DNA from: Cyclostephanos tholiformis
Lineage: Eukaryota > Bacillariophyta > Thalassiosirophyceae > Thalassiosirales > Thalassiosiraceae
Direction of reading: 5' to 3'
DNA length: 27,848 bases
NCBI GenBank assembly: GCA_036939975.1
Contig: JALLPB010000061.1
Location: 1 to 27,848 of the forward strand
Shown here: positions 1 through 7,561 of the stretch, one piece after another
How positions within the stretch are numbered: the first letter of the stretch is position 1
Layout: the number at the start of each line of letters is the position of its first letter
Position numbers and translations under genes: made by a program
Notes under the pieces: generated by a model
Database searches by the model: none
Seen by the model: only the letters and a program-made list of their open reading frames with translations
What the model was told of the DNA's origin: nothing

Positions 1-638
1 CAAAAAAGCTACGAACCCTTAAGAACTCTCTTGAACACAGTCATTTCTCATCATTGTCTCGCTATTCCCTCAACCTCATTATCACAGGCTTAATTGTGAT
101 ATTCTAAGTTGCTGGTTCAGACCGTTGGAGGGCGGCTGTGGTCAACTGGATTCGATTTGGGGGAAAGACTAGCATCACGGTACAGAACACATTAAAAAAG
201 TCAGTTTACTCCTGGATGAATCATTTGTTAACAGGGGATAAAAGGTAAAAAAGAGGCATCGGTACAATATGGATTTCCGATCAGTTGGCTGGATGTGGCA
301 ATGATATGAAATAATTATTTCCTAACCCAACCATCCTCTGTATTTCTCCCTACCCCATGGACTGGATCGCGACTACCCCTAACGACACCCTCGGCGTGTA
401 CTCTCCCCCATCTCAATTCGTCGAACTCCAACGGCACCGAAGACAAGACTAATGACAACGATTATTTGAACCCTCCCAACTTTGATCATCTCCTCTCCCG
501 GTCGCAGGGTTGTCGAGGCAATTTATACCACGTCTCGGAATCGACGTCGACCCTCAAGAAAGCCAACGGCTTCTTCCGCGCAGCTCCTGCAGACGTCGGC
601 GTCATCTGCATCACAACAGAGTGCATATCCCCACCGAG
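1..638. other. Upstream region of the homeobox gene, no gene seen
   Basis: No convincing coding segment, tRNA or repeat is visible on either strand. The last 180 bases are C/T/A-rich and probably contain the 5' UTR of the downstream homeobox gene. From about 460 to 639 there is no ATG, so 639 would be the first start codon if transcription begins in that stretch. Confidence 0.5.
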
Positions 639-2453
639 ATGCAAATTCACCTTCGCGGTCTTTTGCAATCCTCTCCTTCCTCCGACGAAAAGATGGAGAG
701 TTCCCCGACGATGAATAAGAGAAAGACAATCTTAACGCAGGTGTCTACGATGTCGGCCAACTGCGACAGCAATGATGATCGTCCGTCCTACGACGCCCCA
801 CTTTGTTCCGCCGACGAATCCGCGCTGGGTCCTCCCGTCGCCTCCACATCGCCTCCCGCCTCGTCTGCATCAGCCATGATTGCCGATCCCAACACCAAGA
901 AAATCAGCGGCATCAGGCCGAAGAACGACAAGGCCGTGGAGGTCTACAAGGAGAGTACCCTCGTTGCTAGATTCAGGACCCAGACGGAATGCGCAAGGTA
1001 CCTCCGCGCCACGCCCGAGGCGGTGAGTTATCATTGCAGCAGGGGAGGGGGGGTTTGCAACGGCCTTTTGGTTCGACCCCTCCCTTCTTCTTCCTCCTCC
1101 TCATCGTCTACTGGAGCGGTCAGCAACAACAACGACGATGAGGGCGGGAACTACTTCGGTCTCTTCGAGGGATCGGCGACACACCGTCCCTCGGCGCGGC
1201 CGCAGCTATCCCCCGAGATCGTATCACTGTTGAAGGCGTGGCTGCTGAGCCCATCGCACATCGATAACCCCTACCCCAGCGGACGGGAGTACGAGGTTCT
1301 CATGGAAATGACCAAGCTCGACAAGTTGCAGCTCAAGCACTGGTTCAACAACGCCAGGAAGCGGATACTGAAACCGCTGCTTAAGAACAAGGACCTCAAG
1401 TCTTCCGGCAGGATCGGCGGCGCCTCCTCCCTCGACCTGAGCGCCGCGAAGGCGAAGAAGAAGAGGAAGGGCGGCGTCGACGATTTCTCTAGTGATGGTG
1501 CCGACGCCATCGCCGCCAGTAAGAAGGCAATGGCCAAGAGGACTATGGAAGCGGAGCTCATGTGCTCCCTAGCAAATTCCTCAGCGCACTCGTCAGAGTC
1601 TGGCGGGATGGAGAAAATGAATCCAAACCTGTACGGACTGTCCCAGAATCAAATAATTTTGAGGCAGCAGCAGCACAACGACGCTGACCGGCAGGCTGCG
1701 TCGCTCTTGTTCCAGCAAGACAGCAACGGCTCCTATGGCCTTGGCGGCCAAAACATCAACGCGATGGCGGGTGGTCGATTCGATCAGCTCACGGGGTTGA
1801 ACAACCTCGTGGGCGACATGCTGTTCAACGCGACGGGGAATGCCATTCAGAATCCCATGTTGGGCTACGGTGATATCATGGGGGCGGGGGGCTTCGCGTC
1901 TGTGAACCGCGCGAGGGGCCCCCAAGGAATGGATTCGATGACGATGGATTTATCCGTTAACCCCCTCTTACGGGGTTACAATCAGGGCATGGGTGAGATG
2001 TTCGGAAGAGGGGGAGGGCTGAGAGGCGGGCCGGCATCGTATTTTGGCGGCGGCGGCATGGGAGCCATCAATGGTCCATCTCTCTCTAATCTCGTCGCCG
2101 AAGACTCTTCCAAGACCGATTCTCTCTTCGCCGACGAGGCAGCCCGATCCAACGCCATGTTCAAGCAGCAAGTTGCAGCCATGGCGATGAACGAGGCCTC
2201 CGTCGCCTTCAAGGAGATGGAAGACGCCTTCGCGAAAGCCAAAGCGATGGTCGCCCAGAGTCTCAAGAGGAGGAGAAGTGACGAAATCGCCGGGGACGAC
2301 GAGGATAAGCTGCTTCTTGATGCGAACGCGCACGCCAAGAAATGTCAAAGTGTCGCTATGTTCAAGCTCAAGGTCAGTCAACGCGCAAGTGAGGAGGCTG
2401 CGGCTGCGTATAGTGCATGTACAGACTCAATATTGCAGAACAACATGTTCTAG
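639..2453 (+). CDS. TALE-class homeodomain protein with NUMOD-like domain
   Basis: Predicted nuclear transcription factor of 604 aa. The frame is open from a TGA at 483, but the first in-frame ATG is at 639. A second ATG at 693 (586 aa) has a better context (A at -3, G at +4) and is a real alternative. Residues about 185-247 form a homeodomain of the three-amino-acid-loop-extension class: the loop has NPYP, and helix 3 has WFNNAR at 235-240 with the DNA-contacting Asn at 238. Position 50 is Asn, where TALE proteins usually have Ile. Residues about 87-148 form a separate compact domain (VEVYK, then ECARYLRATPEAVSYHC) that looks like a NUMOD1-type helix-turn-helix; that assignment is tentative. 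The middle is rich in Gly, Met and Asn. The last 100 residues are helical and charged, with a KRRR motif suggesting a nuclear signal. No intron is needed. The homeodomain call is firm; targets and partners are unknown. Confidence 0.88.
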   Translation: MQIHLRGLLQSSPSSDEKMESSPTMNKRKTILTQVSTMSANCDSNDDRPSYDAPLCSADESALGPPVASTSPPASSASAMIADPNTKKISGIRPKNDKAVEVYKESTLVARFRTQTECARYLRATPEAVSYHCSRGGGVCNGLLVRPLPSSSSSSSSTGAVSNNNDDEGGNYFGLFEGSATHRPSARPQLSPEIVSLLKAWLLSPSHIDNPYPSGREYEVLMEMTKLDKLQLKHWFNNARKRILKPLLKNKDLKSSGRIGGASSLDLSAAKAKKKRKGGVDDFSSDGADAIAASKKAMAKRTMEAELMCSLANSSAHSSESGGMEKMNPNLYGLSQNQIILRQQQHNDADRQAASLLFQQDSNGSYGLGGQNINAMAGGRFDQLTGLNNLVGDMLFNATGNAIQNPMLGYGDIMGAGGFASVNRARGPQGMDSMTMDLSVNPLLRGYNQGMGEMFGRGGGLRGGPASYFGGGGMGAINGPSLSNLVAEDSSKTDSLFADEAARSNAMFKQQVAAMAMNEASVAFKEMEDAFAKAKAMVAQSLKRRRSDEIAGDDEDKLLLDANAHAKKCQSVAMFKLKVSQRASEEAAAAYSACTDSILQNNMF

Positions 2454-2659
2454 TGTGTTATTTAAACATAACTGTTTACCACTGACTGGTAACGTCATCA
2501 AAGTGTTTCAAATAATAGTTTGCATCATTGAGGAGGGTCGATCTCTTTTCCCTAAGGCATTAGTCCCTTTTGACGATTCCACTTATTGTAGATTTATTTT
2601 CGATTTCTGTATTGCCAATCAAAATCGCCGAATGCTTTCCACTCCTTCCTCAATTTTAC

Positions 2660-3130
2660 GATCAATTCACCCTCGTCCGTTGTCCAAGTAGCCTGTTTTC
2701 GTTTCGTCCCATTTTTGGCTGGGAAGGATGTAGTCTACTAACTCCTTTAGATGATAATACCATCTGGTTTCGACATGTTTTGGTTTTTTGTTAATTGCCA
2801 ATCCAATCCCCGTGTATGTACTACCATCCTTCATCATGTTCACAATTGTTGCATCATCATCCTCTGTCCAAGCAACTGCTCTGGAATATACTCCTTTATT
2901 GGGTAATTTGATGAAATTGACTGAGGAGTGCTGCAGCTGACTATTCCACCTGAATACAGTTTGGCTTAGTTTTCTGTTAATTGCTAATCCAATCTCTCAG
3001 TTTGGACTACCATCCTTTGTCATGTTCATAATTGTTGCATCATCATCCACTGTCCAAGAAACTGCTTTTAAATATACTCCTTTATTGGATTGTTTGATGC
3101 AGTTAGATGTGGACTTTGAGTGATCTGTCC
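2660..3130 (-). pseudogene. Decayed gene with two tandem Myb/SANT-like domains
   Basis: On the minus strand one frame carries two copies of a Myb/SANT-like domain. The better copy (about 2920 down to 2760) begins with AVAWTEDDDATIVNMM, continues with GIGLAINKKPKHVETRWYYH and ends near LVDYILPS. The upstream copy (about 3100 down to 2960) begins AVSWTVDDDATIMNMT and is interrupted after SPN by an in-frame TGA; it then continues in the same frame as EIGLAINRKL. The copies are direct DNA repeats about 180 bp apart. The frame ends at a TGA soon after the second copy (after YLDNGRG). The pattern W, acidic run, I..M, G..I..A, R(W) fits the Myb/SANT fold, a DNA- or histone-binding helix bundle. There is no clear start codon or upstream exon, so I read it as a relic rather than an active gene. 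An intron removing the stop cannot be excluded. Confidence 0.55.
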
Positions 3131-3193
3131 ATGTTGGATAATGAAGGATGTATTTGTGTTTCAGATTCATTTGTAAATGGGTATTCGGGTATG

Positions 3194-3797
3194 TCAAGAA
3201 GGATCTCTACTACTTTGGCATGTGTGTTTGTATGTCAATCCATCAGTCTTTATTGCATCATTTTGCTTGGTCTTGTTGACAATACGATTCTCTGGTACCC
3301 TCTTGCCATTGCCAACCACAAACTTAAATGCCTCCTTGCCATGCACAATCACAGCCTTGAGGTTGGAGCATTCCTCAATGAGGTCTTTGAATGTTTGTTT
3401 TGTCATTGGTTTCACCTAAACCACCACATATGGAAGTAAAAATCCCATGTAGCATCCATGAGCCAAGTAGGTTTGTTTTTGAATGACAATAAATTTGCAC
3501 CAAAAACTCTGTCTATGAGGAATGTGAGGAATGATGTCATATCCTCATTTTTGTCATTGTTGTGCCAGTTCAATGCTTTGATGGCAAGCTTCATGATCTT
3601 TCTCTACAATCTCTCTTTTGGTACTCTGTTGATGTCAAGCAAATGGAATAAACCATGGGACCTAATCTCATGCCTCTTCAACCATATCCTCATTTCTGTT
3701 GTTGTCCTGCCGGTTCAAAGCTTTGATATTTGATGGCAAAATTCATGATCTTCCTCCACAATATCTCTTTTGGTAATCTGTTGGTGTCAAGCAAAAG
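3194..3797 (-). pseudogene. Unrecognised decayed coding-like stretch with internal duplication
   Basis: Two adjoining minus-strand open segments (about 3594-3412 and 3415-3194, in different frames) read as protein-like sequence with motifs such as FKDLIEECSNLKAVIVHGK and FKFVVGNGKRVPEN. I do not recognise a family. A segment at 3558-3643 recurs in direct orientation at 3703-3797. On the minus strand both copies read approximately as LLDxNRxPKE followed by RKIM, with different frame breaks. The stretch lies just upstream, in the minus-strand sense, of the Myb/SANT-like relic, so both may be parts of one degraded gene. The evidence is weak: no start, several frame changes, and no domain identified. 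Confidence 0.3.
3558..3797. repeat. Imperfect direct repeat, two copies about 145 bp apart
   Basis: Copy 1 (3558-3643) and copy 2 (3703-3797) share segments such as ATCTCTCTTTTGGTA/ATATCTCTTTTGGTA and GTCAAGCAAA. They contain small insertions relative to each other, including an extra GATATTT-like piece in copy 2. Confidence 0.55.
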
Positions 3798-4000
3798 GGT
3801 TTATGCACAATTAAGTCCACAATAATCACTTAAATTCAGTGCAAAGGAGGGTCACCCTCAACAATAATGGCCCATATACATTTCTAGAACCTTATCCAGC
3901 TGGGATTTTTCCAACTCTTCTAATATTGGATTGAGACGTAATTACCAACATCATTCTTATGGTTTTGAGAGCACACATTTTGTTTTCTTTGTTTATCCCA

Positions 4001-4490
4001 AATGCATATAGTTTTGCCAAAATCACCAAGTGCATATTGTTATGCTCATGAAATTGATGCCTAAATGCATACTGTCAGTAAGATATTTCCCAAATGCATA
4101 TGTGTATCTTTGCCAAGACACAACCCATATGCATTTGGTCAACAGAACAATTCCCAAATGCATACTGTCAATAGCATATTTCCCGAGTGCATATGGGTGT
4201 CATTGCTGACACAGAGCCCAAGAAATGCATTTGGGCAATTCTAAATTCCCAAATGCATATTGACTTAATACACACAGGAAACCCAAATGCATATATGGTC
4301 AAGCTATATTCACCAAATGCATTTGGGCAAAACCATCAGTCACTAACAGTATGCATTTGATTCGGATGCATATGGGGATTGACCTAAATGAACTCCAAAT
4401 GAATAATTTTGCATTTGGGTTTATCTTTCGGCAGTACTCACTAAAATTTGCATATGGTACACCCCGAATGCATTTGGATTTTGAATGCAT
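4001..4490. repeat. Spaced array of TGCAT / CAAATGCAT(A/T)TG boxes
   Basis: Seventeen TGCAT pentamers occur in about 490 bp: 4003, 4031, 4066, 4095, 4130, 4159, 4188, 4226, 4255, 4288, 4318, 4352, 4367, 4410, 4449, 4469 and 4486. Most are embedded in CCAAATGCATAT or ATGCATTTGG, so the core ATGCAT is palindromic. At 4313-4326 the full 14-mer CCAAATGCATTTGG is a perfect palindrome. The first eleven intervals are 28-38 bp (28, 35, 29, 35, 29, 29, 38, 29, 33, 30, 34), about three helical turns. The spacers between boxes are not alike, so this is not a simple tandem satellite. Confidence 0.8.
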
Positions 4491-4576
4491 TTGGGGATTA
4501 CCATATAGACATAAAACATAAAAATGTAAAAACATAAAAACATAGCAAGGCCACACATCCGCCACCACTGTGCTCC

Positions 4577-4579
<3 letters not shown>

Positions 4580-4634
<55 letters not shown>
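4580..4634. repeat. Poly-C homopolymer, 55 nt
   Basis: An uninterrupted run of 55 C residues follows GTGCTCCCTG and precedes GACCGCTGCC. It sits at the inner edge of the left inverted arm of the putative DNA transposon. Its true length is uncertain, because such runs are prone to slippage in replication and sequencing. Confidence 0.9.
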
Positions 4635-4635
<1 letters not shown>

Positions 4636-4783
4636 ACCGCTGCCAGACCTTGCCAGCCACTGCCATTGTGCCAATACCTTCTCCAAACCCTCTCTGATGC
4701 CCCCCCACTGATGTTGCAGGCGGCATCCATATACCATACTAAATCTGATTTCCCTCATAAACCACATCCTGCTGAAGGGATTA

Positions 4784-5512
4784 ACCTTTTTGAGGGAAGA
4801 GCTCAAAAACTTCCTCAATGTTGTTGAGAGGACATTCTCCCAATCTCCTCCTTGACAGCATTGGAGTATGTTGCCGAGGTCCACTTGTCAAGGTACCTTG
4901 ATATGGGCCAGTCGGTTGATAGCCTCAAGCAGAAATTCAAGGTATTGCACAACAAGAGGACTCCCATAGACAACCCGCATTGTCCTCCTTCTGTTGGTCA
5001 GGCAAAGCATCTAAGGCACCAAATACTAGTCTATAAGATGGATGGGACTGACCTTATAGCTGAAGCAGGTGATGGATTGGACAATGCCAATGGAAGCAAT
5101 TTTCTTTCAGCGGATGATGAAAAGAGGGATGATGGCAATGGTGAGATTGCTGGAGTAACTAGGCAATCTTCCTTTGCAACATCTGCATCTGCTGCTTCTC
5201 TCTTGCCTTTCTATTGACAGCATCTGGGTGGTCATCGTCTTCCTCTAGACAAAACAAGCACTCACTGACACACATGACAGCAATGTTGAGACCGGATGTG
5301 CATCGGAATAATTCCCCTGATTTACCAGGCGGCAGTTACAGGATTGGAAGTATGATGGTGGTTATGATGAGGAATCAGTCTGCAGATCAGGATGAGGACA
5401 GATGGGAAGAGTGAGCAGAGAGATGTGAGGAATTTTGTCTTCAGTTATGGATGCAGCAGCAGCAGATGCAGCTACAACAACAACAGATTCAGCAACAGCT
5501 GTGATTAAGTAG
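4784..5512 (+). pseudogene. Myb/SANT-like protein of transposon type, frameshifted
   Basis: The domain begins in one frame at about 4784 as REELKNFLNVVERTFSQSP. It must shift frame near 4850 to continue as LEYVAEVHLSRYLDMG, then SLKQKFKVLHNKRTP and CPPSVGQAKHLRHQI (to about 5030). This series (acidic E-E start, VA..H..RY, SL..KF..L, P....CP..V..AK..R..I) resembles the Myb/SANT-like DUF6818 type common in stramenopiles; the family name is from memory. An acidic tail follows and the frame closes at 5215-5217. Another frame then carries a Gln-rich end (WMQQQQMQLQQQQIQQQL, about 5441-5504), so at least two frame breaks separate it from an ancestral gene. There is no ATG start in the domain. It probably encoded the DNA-binding helper of the surrounding transposon. 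Confidence 0.55.
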
Positions 5513-5939
5513 ACCTGCATAAAAACATCACAATTGATTAATCCCAACTGTCATGGCCTCTGTCATGGCCTCCCCTTTTTTGCATGTTTCCTGTGTTGAA
5601 AGCATGACTCGCCTGATGGAACAAAGGGGGTGTGCAAATCATAGTCAGGCATAAATAGACTGCACAAAGAATCAAAAGCATGGTAATCCAATCCAGTTAA
5701 TGTGATCATCCCCTGATCATTTTTGGACTCATACAGAAGGTGCCACATGCTCTGATTTGAGTCCTGTAAACAATATTGTGGAATTTTTCCCTGCCAAAGT
5801 TGCCTACCAATTATTAATGTACGATTCTTTGTGTAATTTTTTTGATAATGAGAATGTAGCTTAACTTGCCGGCATCTTGTTATCCTCTGACAATCATCAT
5901 AGACAATCAAGGAACAAATAAAGACACACCACCAGTCAT
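5440..5939 (-). pseudogene. DDE_Tnp_4 (PIF/Harbinger-type) transposase, N-terminal fragment
   Basis: From an ATG at 5939 the minus strand reads MNDWWCVFICSLIVYDDC, then KIPQYCLQDSNQSMWHLLYE, SKNDQGMITLTGLDYHAF and CSLFMPDYDLHTPF. It stops at a TGA just after KKGRP (5563-5565). In this transposase family the W..LY.S..DQ.MI..TG.D...F..L segment precedes a GRPR motif and then the catalytic DDE core. Here the sequence breaks exactly at GRP. A short direct duplication of CCATGACAG(A)GG follows, and a further in-frame stretch (LGLINCDVFMQVYLI) may be a degraded continuation. The catalytic core is missing, so the copy is inactive. It lies convergent to the Myb/SANT-like relic. Confidence 0.5.
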
Positions 5940-6215
5940 TCATTCCAAAGAAAAAAATGGATGTAACACAGGGGGGGTGACAGAGTGGGTTTGGAGAAGG
6001 AATGGGCACAATGGCAGCGGCGGCAGCAGCGGGGGAAGGCGGGGAGCATGGCAGCAGAGGATGCACAGATCTTTATGTTTTTATGCTCTTACAATACATC
6101 ATTGATGTATGTAAAAACAAATGATATGTTTTTAGCATATGATTTTAGGAATGCTCCATTAAGTTGCATGACAGCACCACACGCCCTCTTCCCCACAATT
6201 TCCTTAATTTAAGTT

Positions 6216-6495
6216 TTATCCTTATCATTCACGGCATTCATCCATTCCAACTAAGAGTGATATAACTTATCCTTGTCATTGATAGCTCCCCCTTCCCACA
6301 TCTTTCCGCATTCCTACAAATCCTTGAGGTATTAATCCATCCAGTCCAAATTGAGGACGAGGTGATACAAATTATCCTCGTCATTAATAGCCCACCTCCA
6401 TCCCCCCTCTTTCCCGTTTCCCACAAAGCCACAACAAGCCGCCGATCAATCAATCGTAATTCCTCCAGTCCAACGGAGGACGCGTGAGAGGACTC
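6216..6495. repeat. Degenerate tandem repeat overlapping the complex I gene 3' end
   Basis: Three units can be lined up. TTATCCTYRTCATT occurs at 6216, 6267 and 6372. The box TCCAGTCCAA (or TCCATTCCAA) occurs at 6241, 6340 and 6464. Between the first box of one unit and the next lies a C/T-rich spacer, shortened in the first unit. The last unit runs into the reading frame of the adjacent gene, where TCCAGTCCAA encodes part of its C-terminus. Confidence 0.6.
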
Positions 6496-6848
6496 ATCGT
6501 GCCCGTGGCGATCGGGAACCTCCCATCCCCCCCATTATTCACCCCCCGTAGCTCCGGCTGAACGGGCCACGCACCGTACATTTTCACCTCCCTCGCGTTC
6601 TCCCTGTACCCCCGAAGCCTGGCCCGTCCGTTCTGCAATAGCATCATCGACGCGCACGTCATCCCCAATGCCATGGCGGTATTCGCGCATGCGATGCGCG
6701 TCGGCTTGCCGAAGACGTAGCCGTACGCCCAGGATCCGGCCGATATGGCCGCGGCGCCGAGGTAATCGGATGCGCGCAGGGAGCGAAGGGATTGGTCGAC
6801 GTCCGGGCTGGGATTGACGACGGTGAACTTGGGATCGCCGTAGGGCAT
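6450..6848 (-). CDS. Mitochondrial complex I 21-kDa-type subunit (NUXM family)
   Basis: Predicted accessory subunit of mitochondrial NADH:ubiquinone oxidoreductase, 132 aa. It starts at the only in-frame ATG near the family start (MPYGDPKFTV). A longer open frame up to 6875 has no ATG. Motifs fitting the fungal 20.9/21-kDa (NUXM) and plant homologue family are VVNPSPD near residue 10, LRASDYLGA at 25-33, two hydrophobic segments at about 31-47 and 53-71, then the diagnostic LLQNGRARLRGYRENAREV at 70-88 and a short soluble tail. The family is usually about 100-190 aa, so the size fits. Recognition rests on the QN..GRL.G...N..EV pattern. It is divergent from the Rag GTPase gene with a 713-bp spacer. 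Its last codons are part of a tandem repeat that continues downstream, so the exact C-terminus may have been remodelled. Confidence 0.7.
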   Translation of the reverse strand: MPYGDPKFTVVNPSPDVDQSLRSLRASDYLGAAAISAGSWAYGYVFGKPTRIACANTAMALGMTCASMMLLQNGRARLRGYRENAREVKMYGAWPVQPELRGVNNGGDGRFPIATGTMSPLTRPPLDWRNYD

Positions 6849-7561
6849 GATGGTCGCTGTCTCGTTCGTCTCCAAAAAAATCGAATTCGTGGATCGTCTG
6901 TGTGAAATTATATATTTTCGCCAATTAGATGAGCGTTTAAGACATATTGTTTAGATGGAGGGGAGATGGAGGGGGGGGGGGGTGGACATGCACAATTATT
7001 ACAGAATGGTTATTACAGAATGGAGAGAGGGAGGGGATGTTGCGCGAGCAATCGATCCGTTGATAATAGGTAGGGAGTCCGGGCGAAATTGCCCAGGCTG
7101 TCCAGCTGCACCAAAGAGTCATCAAAGAGGCTTGCCCAGACGATTCATTCCAGAGAAAGACCAATAATTAACTTCCACTCACGTGACTTTGTCCCAGAAT
7201 CGGGGCTCGACAAGACGGGTGTGTCAATATTATATCTTAACGCGGCGACGGAATGAAATCGCCTCAATAATAAAATACTACCTACCTAAGTAGGTATAGT
7301 ATTTTGAGAAGAAGTACATACCTAGTAGAGCATGGTACTTATTTTAGAGTACTGGTTATTGTTAGGTACGCTAATAGAGTACCTACCTAAGCTCGTTGAT
7401 CATTGCCAGACAATAATATTAGGTACCTAGGGTAATATTAGGATTATTAATACTCTATTTTAACTTTCAGCAGAGTCGAGTGCCGAGGTCCGAAGCAAGC
7501 CCGAGCGCAAGGTCGAAATACTTGACATCCAACCACCCTGAATTAGATCATCGCTATCATC
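6849..7561. promoter_or_regulatory. Divergent intergenic region with TAGGTA/TACCTA cluster
   Basis: This spacer separates the minus-strand complex I gene from the plus-strand Rag GTPase gene, so it should hold both promoters. It contains a 12-nt G-run near 6970. At 7279-7429 it has a dense cluster of nine TACCTA or TAGGTA hexamers (7279, 7283, 7291, 7319, 7363, 7380, 7384, 7420, 7424) in AT-rich DNA, several arranged as inverted pairs such as TAGGTACCTA at 7420. No coding potential is apparent. A regulatory role is inferred from position and density only. Confidence 0.5.

Larger units (their letters stand above)
4500..6110. mobile_element. Degraded PIF/Harbinger-like DNA transposon (putative)
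   Basis: Two inverted, related segments flank the region. The left arm is 4636-4710, read on the minus strand; the right arm is about 5965-6040, read on the plus strand. Both contain GGGTTTGGAGAAGG followed within six bases by GGCACAATGGCAG, and both are preceded by a G-run. Outside each arm lies an A/T stretch with TATGTTTTTATG. Between the arms are a plus-strand Myb/SANT-like relic (4784-5512) and a minus-strand transposase N-terminal relic (5440-5939), arranged tail to tail. PIF/Harbinger elements typically encode exactly these two proteins, a DDE transposase and a Myb-like DNA-binding helper, which is the basis for the call. True termini and a 3-bp target duplication were not identified, and both genes are broken. 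Confidence 0.45.

Noticed and set aside
110..125. GGTTCAGACC as a tRNA B box
   Set aside because: No matching A box or cloverleaf pairing in the preceding 70 bases.
1022..1041. GTGAGT..CAG looking like a tiny intron in the homeobox gene
   Set aside because: Only about 18 nt long and inside a continuous conserved-looking domain, so far too short to splice.
4001..4490. TGCAT array as a plain minisatellite
   Set aside because: Spacer sequences do not align and intervals vary from 28 to 38 bp, so the box rather than a unit is repeated.
4299..4884. Minus-strand Gly-rich open frames across the poly-C run
   Set aside because: They exist in all three frames only because poly-C/poly-G has no stops. 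No conserved motif.
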